Of a stretch of DNA of 64,000 bases, positions 8,222 through 18,400 are shown in pieces; the first letter of the stretch is position 1, and each line of letters opens with the position of its first letter. Source of the DNA: Saprospiraceae bacterium (GTDB lineage Bacteria > Bacteroidota > Bacteroidia > Chitinophagales > Saprospiraceae); assembly GCA_022841745.1 (NCBI GenBank), contig JALHQW010000039.1:1-64000 (forward strand), written 5' to 3'. The position numbers and the translations under genes were made by a program. The notes below the pieces were generated by a model. The model worked only from the letters and a program-made list of their open reading frames with translations, searched no databases and was not told the origin of the DNA.

Positions 8222-9715
8222 ATGCATTTTACGCTTCTACATCAGGCAACTTCTTCCACGGAAGCGCTCATTGTTCCAATTGCGCAGAAAACGGACTTGG
8301 ACGCCATACTTGCGTTGGTCACCGAGAAAACGGGCGTGCCGACAGACCTGATTAAGAACGATTTCAAAGCTGCCTCAAAAGAAGTCCACACGCTTTATTT
8401 CACCGAAAACAAACAGAACAAGCGCATTTTCCTGCTCGGACTTGGCGAATCCCCACGCTCCATTGACGTGCTAAACGTCTTCCGCTCCTTCGTTTTCAAG
8501 CGCAAAGCTAACCTGCCTGCCAACCTCGGCCTTAATTTTTTGTTCAAAAACGCTCCCGACAACCCCGCCCCATGGGTGGAGGCAGCTGTGAACGGCCTCG
8601 CACTCGGGCTGTACGACATTGGGCTTTACAAGACCGATAAGAAGCAAGAAGGCAATACCGAATTCCACTTTGAGGTACTGGTGGACGAGGCCCAGAAGGC
8701 CACTGCCACCGAGGCGATGCACCTCGGCGAGACTTTTGCCCAGACGCATTCCCAAGTCTTCGACCTCGTAAACGCACCCGCTAATAAAAAAACGCCCCAA
8801 GTATTAGCCGACTGGGCCAAGCAATCTGGCAAGCGGCACGGCTACAAAGTGGAGGTTTTCGATGAAAAAAAGATACACGAACTGGGCCTGCACGCCCTCA
8901 TCGCCGTGAACCGGGGAAGCGAGCGCCCGCCCGCTTTCATTGTGATGGAGTACAAGCCCAAGGGCAAGTCACTCCGCACCATTGGCCTCGTGGGCAAAGG
9001 CGTCACCTTCGACACGGGCGGCCTTTCCATCAAGCCCAGCACCAACATGCACTACATGAAGTCGGACATGGGCGGGGCAGCAGCCGTATTGGGCACCCTC
9101 GAAATGGCGGCTAAACTGCAGCTACCGCTGCATGTGGTCGGCGTAATACCTGCCACGGAGAACTCCGTGGACTCCCTGTCCACGAAGCCAGGCGACGTGA
9201 TTGGCTCCTACCTTGGCAAAACCATCGAGGTCATTGACACCGACGCCGAGGGGCGCTTGATTCTCGCCGATGGCTTGGCATACGCCGTCAAGCACTACCA
9301 ACCTGACGTGCTGATTGACCTCGCCACGCTCACCGGCTCTTGCATACGCACGCTCGGCACCTATGCCGGCGGGCTTTTTTCCAACAACGACGAACTGGTG
9401 GGCAAGCTCAACGATTCCGCCGACCGCACCGGGGAGCGCCTCTGGCGATTGCCCCTCTGGGACGACTATAAAAAAGAGCTGAAATCAGACGTGGCCGACC
9501 TAAAGAATTTCAGCGGCAGCCCCTCCGCCGGGGCCATCACCGCCGCCAAGTTCCTGGAAGAATTCATCGAAAAGCACCCCGCCTGGGCACATTTAGACAT
9601 CGCCGGCGTGGCCGTTAGTGACTCCGAGTTTGCTTCGCAAAAAAGCGCCACTGGCTTCGGCATCCGACTACTGATTGACTACATGAAGGGGTTGATAGCC
9701 GAAACAGCTGCCTGA
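8222..9715 (+). CDS. pepA: Leucyl aminopeptidase (M17 family)
   Basis: 497 residues, cytosolic dinuclear-metal exopeptidase. The signature TDAEGRL is present, preceded by VIDT. GKGVTFDTGGLSIKP and MKSDMGGAAAV supply the metal and catalytic lysine ligands; LTGSCIRTLG and the SAGAITAAKFLEEF region complete the active site. Length is typical of M17. ATG 8222 is preferred over the GTG six bases upstream. The final residues end about 160 bp before hpt, with a word array in between. Confidence 0.95.
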   Translation: MHFTLLHQATSSTEALIVPIAQKTDLDAILALVTEKTGVPTDLIKNDFKAASKEVHTLYFTENKQNKRIFLLGLGESPRSIDVLNVFRSFVFKRKANLPANLGLNFLFKNAPDNPAPWVEAAVNGLALGLYDIGLYKTDKKQEGNTEFHFEVLVDEAQKATATEAMHLGETFAQTHSQVFDLVNAPANKKTPQVLADWAKQSGKRHGYKVEVFDEKKIHELGLHALIAVNRGSERPPAFIVMEYKPKGKSLRTIGLVGKGVTFDTGGLSIKPSTNMHYMKSDMGGAAAVLGTLEMAAKLQLPLHVVGVIPATENSVDSLSTKPGDVIGSYLGKTIEVIDTDAEGRLILADGLAYAVKHYQPDVLIDLATLTGSCIRTLGTYAGGLFSNNDELVGKLNDSADRTGERLWRLPLWDDYKKELKSDVADLKNFSGSPSAGAITAAKFLEEFIEKHPAWAHLDIAGVAVSDSEFASQKSATGFGIRLLIDYMKGLIAETAA

Positions 9716-9778
9716 TTATTCTTACCGCCCATTTTCTTTGCAAAAATTCCAAAAAGACTTTCCTTCGCCACAGGATGG

Positions 9779-9865
9779 GAAATTGGTTGAATTGGTTAAA
9801 CTGGTTGAATTGGGCAGCCCCCCGACCAATTTCCCAATTTCCCAATTTCCCAATTTCCCAATTTC
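9779..9865. repeat. Self-complementary word array (GGTTGAATT / CCCAATTT)
   Basis: The left half repeats AATTGGTTGAATTGGTT words. After a GC-rich turn (GGGCAGCCCCCCGACC) the right half repeats the complementary-type word CCCAATTT five times. The two halves can pair into a long hairpin just upstream of hpt. Confidence 0.75.
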
Positions 9866-9874
9866 AACGCAACT

Positions 9875-10423
9875 ATGTCGAGTCACATCACCGCCCACGA
9901 CCTGAGCTTCGTGCCGTACATTAGTGAAACCGAAATTGCCGAACGAGTTGCCGCCATTGGCCAACAATTGCGCCAGCAATACGAGGGCAAGCGCCCGCTG
10001 TTCATCTGCCTTTTGAACGGAGCTTTCGTATTTGCCGCCGACCTTGTGCGGGCCACGGGCATCGAATGCGAAGTAGCTTTCGTGCGGCTGGCCTCTTATG
10101 AAGGCACGGCTTCCACGGGCCGCATTTCCACCGTGCTGGGCATTGATTTTGAAGTGAAAAACAGGCATGTCATCATCGTGGAGGACATCGTGGACTCTGG
10201 CCGGACGCTGCACCATTTCATGGGACAGCTTTCGCAAATGGAAACCGCCTCCGTGGCATTGGCCGTGCTCCTTTTCAAGCCGGAGGCACTGCTGATGCCC
10301 GTCATGATTGACTACCTCGGCTTTGAAATACCGAACAAATTTGTGGTGGGCTATGGGCTGGATTATGATGGGCTTTGCCGCAACCTGCCAAGTATTTACC
10401 AACTTGTTGAATTGGGCAATTAG
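9875..10423 (+). CDS. hpt: Hypoxanthine phosphoribosyltransferase
   Basis: 182 residues, cytosolic purine salvage (hypoxanthine or guanine plus PRPP). The PRPP loop VIIVEDIVDSGRT is at 99-111 and the substrate-binding LASYEGTASTG region at 72-82. FVVGYGLDYDGLCRNLP near the C-terminus is the purine-binding segment. The last residues, QLVELGN, and the TAG stop are encoded by the word array that fills the following gap, so the original stop was probably a few codons earlier. Confidence 0.93.
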   Translation: MSSHITAHDLSFVPYISETEIAERVAAIGQQLRQQYEGKRPLFICLLNGAFVFAADLVRATGIECEVAFVRLASYEGTASTGRISTVLGIDFEVKNRHVIIVEDIVDSGRTLHHFMGQLSQMETASVALAVLLFKPEALLMPVMIDYLGFEIPNKFVVGYGLDYDGLCRNLPSIYQLVELGN

Positions 10424-10533
10424 TTGAATTGGGCAATTGGTTGAATTGGTCGGGAGCTGCCCAATTTAACCAATTCAACTACTTCAACTACTTCAACCAG
10501 TTTCCTCAATTCAACCAATTCTCTTAATTTCCT
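10403..10533. repeat. Self-complementary word array (TTGAATTGGGCAA / CCAATTCAAC)
   Basis: TTGAATTGGGCAA-type words occur three times, then a GGTCGGGAGCTGCCC turn, then CCAATTCAACTACTTCAAC words. The halves are complementary and can form a hairpin of more than 50 bp. The array overlaps the hpt stop codon and ends just before the start of the phosphatase gene. Confidence 0.8.
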
Positions 10534-10539
10534 AATTTC

Positions 10540-11331
10540 ATGCAATCCCTCCAATTGGAACAACTCTGCCAAAAAACCAGCACCCTTGTTGAATCCGTCG
10601 CCGACTTCATCCGGGGCGAGGTGGGCAAGGTAGGCGTTGAAAAAATCGAGACGAAAGCCCTCAACAGCCTCGTCAGCTACGTGGATAAGACCGCCGAACG
10701 CATGCTGGTGGTGGGCCTGAGCGAACTGTTGCCCGGCTCCACTTTCCTCACCGAGGAGGAGACCGTGGAGCAGGCCGAGGGCGAGTTCCAATGGATCATT
10801 GACCCGCTGGACGGCACGACGAACTTCCTGCACCAACTGCCCTATTTCGCCGTGAGCGTGGCATTGCGGCAGCAAGGCGAAATCGTGCTCGGCATTGTTT
10901 ACGAAGTGAACCGCCAAGAATGCTTCAGCACCTGGAAAAGTGGCGGCGCCTGGCTAAATGGGCGACGCATCCATGTTTCACCCACCGCTACCCTCGCCGA
11001 CTCGCTGATAGCCACGGGCTTCCCCTACCGTGACTTCGAGACCATGCAGCGCTACTTAGAAACCCTGCTCCATTTGATGAAAAGCACCCGTGGCCTGCGC
11101 CGCTACGGGGCCGCTGCCGTTGACCTCGCCTACGTGGCCTGTGGCCGTTACGAGGCGTTTTTCGAGTACGGCCTGGCTGCTTGGGACGTGGCAGCGGGCA
11201 TCCTGCTGGTACAAGAAGCAGGGGGCCGGGTCAGTGATTTCCAGGGTGGGGACGATTACTTGTTCGGCGGGCGAATGCTGGCGACGGGGGCGGGGGTGTA
11301 CGAGGAGATGCTGGGGATGGTGAGGGAATGA
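10540..11331 (+). CDS. suhB: Inositol monophosphatase family protein
   Basis: 263 residues, Mg-dependent phosphatase of the IMPase/FBPase/CysQ superfamily. Metal ligands: TEEE at 71-74, WIIDPLDGTTNF at 85-96 (D88, D91) and WDVAAGILLVQEAGG near 210-225. Length matches bacterial SuhB. Substrate may be myo-inositol 1-phosphate or a related sugar phosphate; the sequence does not decide. It converges with the aldehyde dehydrogenase gene with 43 bp between. Confidence 0.88.
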   Translation: MQSLQLEQLCQKTSTLVESVADFIRGEVGKVGVEKIETKALNSLVSYVDKTAERMLVVGLSELLPGSTFLTEEETVEQAEGEFQWIIDPLDGTTNFLHQLPYFAVSVALRQQGEIVLGIVYEVNRQECFSTWKSGGAWLNGRRIHVSPTATLADSLIATGFPYRDFETMQRYLETLLHLMKSTRGLRRYGAAAVDLAYVACGRYEAFFEYGLAAWDVAAGILLVQEAGGRVSDFQGGDDYLFGGRMLATGAGVYEEMLGMVRE

Positions 11332-11374
11332 GAAGCCTATTATGCTGATTTTTACCCCACTGCCCCCTGCCGAA

Positions 11375-12817
11375 CTAATATTTCACACACACATTCTTGG
11401 CCTCCGTAAAAAACCGCAACGCCTCCACGCCACCTTCCCTTCCCACGCCAGAGCTTTTCACCCCACCGAAAGGCGTCCGCAAATCCCGCAGCATCCAGCA
11501 GTTCACCCAGACGATGCCCGATTGCAAGCGCTCGGCCATGCGGGTGGCCCGGCTGATGTCCTGTGTCCAAAGCGTGGCGGCGAGGCCGTACTCGGTGCTG
11601 TTGGCAAGGGCAAGGGCCTCCGCTTCCGTATCGAAAGGCTGGAGGGTCACCACGGGGCCGAAGATTTCCTCTTGGTTGGTGCGGCAGTCATTGGGCAGCC
11701 CCTCGATGATGGCGGGGCTGAGGTAGTAGCCATTGGCCAGTTCATCGGAAGGCTGCACGATTTCACCGCCGCAGAGGAGGGTGCCGCCTTCCTGCTTCGC
11801 AATATCGAGGTAGCCCATCACCTTGGCACGGTGCTGTTCGCTGACGAGGGCGCCGAGGTCATTGGCAGGGTCGGCGGGGTTGCCGGTTTTCAGGGCCTTG
11901 GCACGCCGCACCAGTTCGTCCCGGAATTTTTCATAGATGCTTCTTTCGATATAAACCCTTGAGCCACAAAGGCATATCTGCCCGTTGTTGGCAAACGACG
12001 AGCGCACCGTGGTGCTGACGGCCTCCTCGAAATTGCAGTCGGCGAAGATAATGTTCGGGTTCTTGCCGCCCAGTTCCAAGGAAAGTTTTTTGAACATGGG
12101 CGCAGCCGTGCGGGCGAGGGTGCGCCCCGTGGACGTGCCGCCAGTGAAGCTGATGGCCTTGGTTTTTGGGTGTTCCACAATGGCTTGGCCAGCCTTCGGC
12201 CCGAGGCCATGGACGATGTTCAGCACCCCAGCAGGCAGCCCGGCTTCCATGCAGGTTTGCGACAGCAGGTAGGCCGTCATGGGCGTCAACTCGGAGGGTT
12301 TGGCCACCACGCAGTTGCCGGTGGCGAGGGCGGGCGCTATTTTCCAAGTGAACAGGTAGAGCGGGAGGTTCCAGGGCGAGATGCAGCCGACCACGCCGAT
12401 TGGTTGTCGCAGCGTGTAGTTCACCGCTTGCCCCTCCATCTGGTGCGACTCTGCCCCGAAATGCAGGATGGCCGTTGCGAAGAAGCGGATATTGGCCTGC
12501 GCCCGTGGGATGTCCACCGTGCGGGCCGTGGTGATGGCCTTGCCGCTGTCCCGGCTTTCTGCTTGCGCAAATGGCTCCATCCGCTCCTCGATGAGGTCGG
12601 CAATGCGGTGCAGGATGCGATAGCGTTCGTTTACCCCGCAACTCGACCAAGCGGGAAAGGCAGCTTCTGCGGCGGCCACGGCGGCCTGTACGTCGGAAGC
12701 ATCGGAGTCGGGGATGTGGGAATAGACTTGGCCCGTGGCAGGTTCGTAGTTGTCGAGCCAGGCGCCGCTTTGCGCAGCGACAAGTTGGCCGTTGATGTAG
12801 TTGTGTATTTTTTCCAA
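11375..12817 (-). CDS. NAD-dependent aldehyde dehydrogenase, 2-aminomuconate/2-hydroxymuconate semialdehyde type
   Basis: 480 residues. Catalytic C282 in NNGQICLCG, general base E248 in LELGGKNPN, oxyanion N150 in SPWNLPL, and a Rossmann GGTSTGR loop at 226-232. The C-terminal WMLRDLRTPFGGVKSSG and the EGG following it are typical of ALDH8-like enzymes acting on muconic semialdehydes (kynurenine or meta-cleavage pathways). No other gene of those pathways is adjacent, so the substrate is inferred. The start is unusual: the family N-terminus MEKIHNYING aligns with a TTG at 12817, and no ATG is in frame nearby. Confidence 0.88.
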   Translation of the reverse strand: MEKIHNYINGQLVAAQSGAWLDNYEPATGQVYSHIPDSDASDVQAAVAAAEAAFPAWSSCGVNERYRILHRIADLIEERMEPFAQAESRDSGKAITTARTVDIPRAQANIRFFATAILHFGAESHQMEGQAVNYTLRQPIGVVGCISPWNLPLYLFTWKIAPALATGNCVVAKPSELTPMTAYLLSQTCMEAGLPAGVLNIVHGLGPKAGQAIVEHPKTKAISFTGGTSTGRTLARTAAPMFKKLSLELGGKNPNIIFADCNFEEAVSTTVRSSFANNGQICLCGSRVYIERSIYEKFRDELVRRAKALKTGNPADPANDLGALVSEQHRAKVMGYLDIAKQEGGTLLCGGEIVQPSDELANGYYLSPAIIEGLPNDCRTNQEEIFGPVVTLQPFDTEAEALALANSTEYGLAATLWTQDISRATRMAERLQSGIVWVNCWMLRDLRTPFGGVKSSGVGREGGVEALRFFTEAKNVCVKY

Positions 12818-12867
12818 TGCAGAAAGGTTAGGGGGCGAAAGTCGGGAAATTGGTGGTTAATATCTAC

Positions 12868-13791
12868 TCACCTTGAGACAATTAGTTTTCCACTTTCAAC
12901 TACGCTTCCATCAAGACTTGCTGCCCAAAAATACAATCCACTTGAAAGTTCAGAAATATTGCAGGAAACCATTTCCTGACCCTTTGCCACGTGCCAATCC
13001 TTTACTTTCTGTCCTGTGCTTGAAAACAACCCTATTTGGAGGTTTTGTATAGTAGGATGGTTGTTGATAATGGTTATTTGATTGGAAGCTGGGTTTGGGA
13101 AAAGCTCGATGGTTGATAGGTTTTCTTGCTTAGGAATTGATATAGAATTAGATATGCAAGGGCTACCATCAATCGAAATAACGCCCGATTCAGGTGTTTC
13201 ATAGCATAGCAAGTCTATTTGGTAACAGGGGTCTTCAAATGTTACGCAGGGTGGGAACCTGAAAACTGGGTTGTCTCCTAGGCTGCCCACGCCGTTTTGG
13301 ACATTAATAAGCAGATCGCTCCAATTGTCTCCTTGTACGGGGTTGATGATTATGTCCTGCACTCCATTCGGCCCTCCCGAGGCCGACTCAACGGTGAGTA
13401 GTATCGAATCGGTCAGCCAGGAATCTGAACAGACACGCAGGCCATACGACTCGCCGGCCTGCAAGGAAAAATCGTAGAGCATCTGGAACCTGCCCAATGC
13501 CCCGTCATAAATGAAGACCTTGCTACCTTCTTGATACACATAATTCCTCCAATCGCAGGAAGATAAAATAGCGCAATAATTTGACTCTATCAAAGTGCAG
13601 TATTTCCCATCAATAATAGTATCCTTCACAACCTCCCTCACCGTATATCGTTCCCATGGCTCTCCGTTTCCAAAAATATTACAGCCCTGCTCATGGTAAT
13701 ACCACTTGGCACCCAATGGTGCGAACTGGGGCTGGGCAGTGGATAGTACCGAAAGTAGGGCCAAGTAGATTACAAGGATAAAGTCTTTCAT
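12868..13791 (-). CDS. Secreted T9SS cargo protein of unknown function
   Basis: 307 residues. Signal peptide MKDFILVIYLALLSVLSTAQ (cleavage about residue 20), a beta-rich body with paired cysteines (CNIFGN, CAILSSCDW, CYQIDLLC), and a C-terminal type A sorting domain about 230-307 (IELFPNPASNQITI, SSGLYFW, KLIV), which directs secretion through T9SS and surface attachment. ATG 13791 is chosen because it begins the signal peptide; a longer frame reaches 13839 but adds an implausible leader. It is the last of three T9SS cargo genes in a row on this strand. Confidence 0.8.
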   Translation of the reverse strand: MKDFILVIYLALLSVLSTAQPQFAPLGAKWYYHEQGCNIFGNGEPWERYTVREVVKDTIIDGKYCTLIESNYCAILSSCDWRNYVYQEGSKVFIYDGALGRFQMLYDFSLQAGESYGLRVCSDSWLTDSILLTVESASGGPNGVQDIIINPVQGDNWSDLLINVQNGVGSLGDNPVFRFPPCVTFEDPCYQIDLLCYETPESGVISIDGSPCISNSISIPKQENLSTIELFPNPASNQITIINNHPTIQNLQIGLFSSTGQKVKDWHVAKGQEMVSCNISELSSGLYFWAASLDGSVVESGKLIVSR

Positions 13792-13835
13792 ATTGAAGAT
13801 GATTTTAAAATGAGGAATTATCAGTTGGTCGTTGC

Positions 13836-15368
13836 TCATCGTTTTGCGACGATGAATTTTTTGGAAATGACGATGTCATTGCCTTCAATGTACTGCAGCC
13901 AATACACCCCCGCCACCCATTCCCGCACAGGCACGATAAAGGTATCATTTGGGGAATCGGACTGCACTTCCTTCACCACCTTCCCGCCACTGTCCACGAT
14001 TCGGAAGCTGACCTTTTGCGGCAGCCTTGGCGACCTTAGCTCAAAATTGAGGAAATCCGAAGTAGGATTAGGATAAATGGCCAGCGTCATCTCCACTTTT
14101 TTCTCGGTAGTGGCATTAGGGCCATCGTTGGCGTTGCAGCCTGGGATGAGGCAGCCGAAAGAGTCGAGTTTCATCAGCCAGCCCCATTTTTCCGAGCCTT
14201 CTTCGGTTTGTCCAGCTACGATGTAGCCTCCATCGGGTGTTGCTTTAAAATCTATGGGATTTGGCCTTCTATCGTGACCATCGAAGAAAGTATAATACCT
14301 TGCCCATAAACTATCACCTTGATTGGAAACCTTTACAACCCAACTGCCATACTGTTCCGTTCCATTTGAAACATTTTCGGCAACCCTACCATAAGCTACA
14401 AAGCCAGCCCCATCAGTTGCGGTAACCAATTTCGCAAAAGTTGGGCTAATATTGTGAGTGGTACCCCTTAGCTCTCTTCCCCATACCTGTTGATGGTTTG
14501 CATTGAGTTTGAAAATATAACCCTGGAAAAGCAAATAGCTAACACTTGCGTTCACTTCATGTTCAATGCCCTTTCCACTTGCCACCACCAAACCGCCATC
14601 AGGCGTTTTCACCATCGAATAGGCAATGTCCCGCAATTGGCCGTTTGGAGATAAGTATTCCCATAATATGTTGCCAAGGCTGTCAACCTTGAAGATATAG
14701 GTGTTGCTTGTGAAGTTTTTGAGGTTAGTGTTCGTATTGTCTCGGTTGGCCCCAACTATTATACCGCCATCATCATCTGCCAATAACGCACCTGGAAGCT
14801 CATCTTTCTGGGGAATACCATAGGTTTTATGAAAATCAACATTCAATCCTGTGTCCAAAAAACTAAGCACTAACTGGTTGTTGTAGTCCGCTGATTCTAC
14901 AACATTGAGTATATGGTACTTTCCTGTAGCTGATTTGACAATCTGATAAGGTGCAAATATCAAGTTGTCAGGATGAGGGCTTAGGTACTCCTTGACAAAT
15001 AAAGTGTCCCCCGAAGTATTGAATTTGAAAATCCCCCCTTTTTGCAATGAATCCGCAATTTGTCCAATTTCAAGCAAATGGCCATCGTCAGTTTGGAGCA
15101 TGTCGCCAAACCATGCGCCATACCATTTATTTGGGTTTATCAGCTTATTGGACAGCAAGCTATCCCCATTCAAGTCAAATTTTAGGAATATGGTGCCAAT
15201 TGCGTTTGTGCTGTCCTGAACTATGCCAGTGACGTAATAACAACTGTCCGTTGGGACAACGCTCCTTATAAAACAAAATGGGTAGCCGAAATTTGACTGG
15301 ACATTGAATGTAACCTGCGCTGATACACAGTGGCTAAACAGGCAAAACAAAAGCAATAGTTTTTTCAT
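13836..15368 (-). CDS. Secreted T9SS cargo protein with repeated propeller-like blades
   Basis: 510 residues. Signal peptide 1-17 (MKKLLLLFCLFSHCVSA). The body has repeated blades of the form DGG-x-x-x-G...FKVDSLGN...W (LADDDGGIIVGA, KTPDGGLVVASG, ATPDGGYIVAGQT), typical of secreted Bacteroidetes proteins with a delta-60/propeller-like fold. The C-terminal type A T9SS sorting domain is about 430-510 (LAIYPNPTSDFLNFEL, VAGVYWLQY, KKFIVAKR). 44 bp separate it from the downstream cargo gene. Ligand or activity not evident. Confidence 0.82.
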   Translation of the reverse strand: MKKLLLLFCLFSHCVSAQVTFNVQSNFGYPFCFIRSVVPTDSCYYVTGIVQDSTNAIGTIFLKFDLNGDSLLSNKLINPNKWYGAWFGDMLQTDDGHLLEIGQIADSLQKGGIFKFNTSGDTLFVKEYLSPHPDNLIFAPYQIVKSATGKYHILNVVESADYNNQLVLSFLDTGLNVDFHKTYGIPQKDELPGALLADDDGGIIVGANRDNTNTNLKNFTSNTYIFKVDSLGNILWEYLSPNGQLRDIAYSMVKTPDGGLVVASGKGIEHEVNASVSYLLFQGYIFKLNANHQQVWGRELRGTTHNISPTFAKLVTATDGAGFVAYGRVAENVSNGTEQYGSWVVKVSNQGDSLWARYYTFFDGHDRRPNPIDFKATPDGGYIVAGQTEEGSEKWGWLMKLDSFGCLIPGCNANDGPNATTEKKVEMTLAIYPNPTSDFLNFELRSPRLPQKVSFRIVDSGGKVVKEVQSDSPNDTFIVPVREWVAGVYWLQYIEGNDIVISKKFIVAKR

Positions 15369-15379
15369 GGAAAAAAATA

Positions 15380-15413
15380 GAAAGGGAAAGGGGAGTCGCC
15401 CCCTTTCCCTATT
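15380..15413 (-). terminator. Intrinsic terminator for the beta-helix T9SS gene
   Basis: AGGGAAAGGGG pairs with CCCCCTTTCCCT around a 5-nt loop. On the minus strand it is followed by a run of T residues, directly after the 1124-codon frame. It would separate that gene from the next T9SS gene. Confidence 0.8.
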
Positions 15414-15421
15414 GTTAAGAA

Positions 15422-18400
15422 CTATTTTATCAAGACCAATTTTTGCGGAGCAACAAATCCTTCAATATTGTCGGCTTTGTAATAATAGATACCAGAAGGA
15501 AGGCTTTTGGTTTCCCAACGCACCGTCCCAAATGAACCTTGAAGGGCGATACTCGCCACTAAGTGGCCTTCCAAGTTGTGGATGGAAAGCAGTGACTCTT
15601 CTATGCCCTCCCTCAATTTGTAACGGAAATTGACTTCCTCCTTGCCAGGATTTGGAAAAGCAATGAGGTTTTCAGCATTGGCCATAGTGCCATTTCCATT
15701 TGGGCCCAATAAGGGCAAGCTTCCAAGTCCCACTGGGCTAATCTGATAATTGTAGTCATACTGGTGGTTGAGCAAGCCCTGGGTTTGGGCGGCAGCCCGA
15801 CCCGTGCTATTGTCGGCAATGTTTTGAACCAACAGGACATCGGCAGCACCAAGTTCGTAAATGCCTTTTTGCTGTGACTTGAAGCTGATGCGCAGGTTGA
15901 GCCAATCTTCGTAGTCATTGTGCTGGGCCAATGCATCGCCCGTCAAGTTAAAAGTGGAAGGAATGGCATCAAAAACTTGTTCAGCCGTGGCAGTGTTGCC
16001 TTCCAGCATCCACGATTCCACAATGGCGTACTCCGACTCCTTGCTGTCCTTGTTGTGCAGCCAGGTCCTGATTTTCGTCCAGTCCAAGTTTTCAGGGTCA
16101 TAGAACTCACTTCGAAGTATGCGGTCGGCGGAACGGTGCATGATGCTGCGCTGCTTGGCCAAATCAGGGATAAGCACCAAAGCCGCTGGGCTACCGCTTT
16201 GCAGGGCATCGTACTGAACACGCTTAGTCTGGTATTCCGATTTGGCGTTGTTGAACTTTGTGATAAGAACCTGTTCGTCTTGGCTTGACAACTCACCGTC
16301 GCTTTCTTCTTCACCACCACCGCTGCCCGTGCAATCATTAAATTCCAGCACAAGAGAAGGGCTAATGTTTGAATAGTACTGTGGTGTTTGGTTTGGCAAA
16401 TCAAGGTGATAGTAATTGATTGGGCTACCCCCTTGGTTGAGGAAATCTCCGTTGGCAGTGTTTACCTTAGAAAATTCATTTCCAGTTGCTTTACCTAGCC
16501 CCTGCTCTTGGCAAATGCCACCGGCAATCACAAAAAAATCGTTCCAGCAGTTCGTATTGGTATTGCACCAATATTGGAGTCCTTGGAAAGGCTGCTCTCC
16601 TTTATTGTTCAACGTCGCATAGTCGGCCGTCTTCATGTTCGTGAAGTTGTTCCTCCTAAGGTTGTTCCCATCCGACCCCGTGTCATAAGCCCAAATCCCA
16701 ATATTGTTCCCGGTGTTGCTGGTTCCTGTCAGGCTGTTGCCCGTCACCTCGTAGCGGGTGCAGTTGCGCAGGGTGATGCCCACGGAGGGGCGGTTGGGCG
16801 GCCAGATGCTGGAACCGATGCCCTCGATGATGTTGTCCCGTATGGAACAACCGTCCACGTTCCAGTTCTCGATGGACATAAAGTTGTTGTTGAAGTAGCT
16901 GTTGGTCACCCTGAAGCTGCGGTCCACCCCGTTGTCGGCACTTGCGACGATGGCCCGCCGATAGTTAGTGAAATCGCTGCCATTGTGTACGCCAAAGCGG
17001 GCGTTATGGGCGTTGATGGCAATAGGCCCCGAGACGTTTGACAGGCCAGGCGTGGTGGCGAAGGTGCAATTGTCGAAGGTGATGCCCCTGATATTGGTCA
17101 GCTTGAAATTTTCCGTGAACAGGAAGGGCGTGGCCGAGTTGTTCAGGAAGTCGCAGTTGGTGAAGCGGCTTAGGCTGGAGAACTGGAGGTTGTAGAGGTT
17201 GGTGAAGGTGCTGGTGCCGCAGCGGTCGAACACTGTGTTGTCGGCCAGCACGAGGGTAGGCGCACTAACAGTGAGCGGCTTCTCGGCCAACTCAATGGTG
17301 CTTCCATCTTTGAGCCGCACCCTCGTCTGGTTGGAGGAGGGTAATTGTGGGGCATTGATGTCGCCGTATGCCACGATTCCCTGCCAGTGGTCACCGTCAC
17401 AGTTGTTGTAGAGCCTTGCACCCTGCACGGTGAGATGCCCCTGTCTTTCGACTTTGATGGAGGCGTTGGAAGGAAACCCCACATCGCAATTTATAGTGAG
17501 CTTGCCGCCGGTTTTTACGATGACGTTGCACCTTAGTTGGCGGTGTGCGTTCCATAGCACGTCTTGCCCATTTTCAATAATTATGGATGGTTCTGTGAGG
17601 TCGCAATTCCCTGTATTGTGCAAAAAACTGCCATCAGCTTGTGGGAAAACTTCAAATGGTGGGCTGGACAAGGTCACCGTCTGGCCGCCAACATTTGTAG
17701 TATAATTGCTCAAAGTCCAATGCGCCCTCCCCAATTGGCATTGTGTCAATGCACATCTAATGTTCGGATTAGGGTCGGTATTGCAATGCATTTTGTTTAG
17801 TACTGAGTTCGGGGGAGTGTCCTCACATGAATCGCCAAACTGAGGGTGGTTGATATGGGCTTGAAGCGGCGACATGTGGTCAACATTCAGGATGTGCAGG
17901 AATTCACCAAGGATGGAACCTCCCTGAGAAGCAGGAAACTGCGGTGGCCCTCCAAAGCCAGGAGTGCCAATATAGGTGTTATAAGTGCCTTGAAAAACTG
18001 CAAAAATTAGATTGGGTTTGGGGCATCCAGTCATGCCAGAGGTGTAACCACCTGGCCCGAGCCCTTGTAAGAATACATGATATGCATTTTCATTTAGATT
18101 TGCTGCTGCAACATTTTTCATTTGGAATTCACTCCCTCCCCATGCCGCATCGTTCTGATAAAAGAACAAGTCTTGTCCTTCAATTGCATTGCACAGGAAT
18201 CGAAACCTGGCATCGGTTATATGGTCTGAACCGTCCGTAGGATCATCGCATAGGTTGGAAAGAAAACCGTTAACACTGTGGACTGGATCGTTAAACCAAG
18301 AACTTAAAACTGGGGCATCGCTCGAACTCCAATTCTCCGGATTGCTGCCAGTTTTTTGAAACACATGAAGCACCACCTTTATATACCGTAGCGGTGTGTG

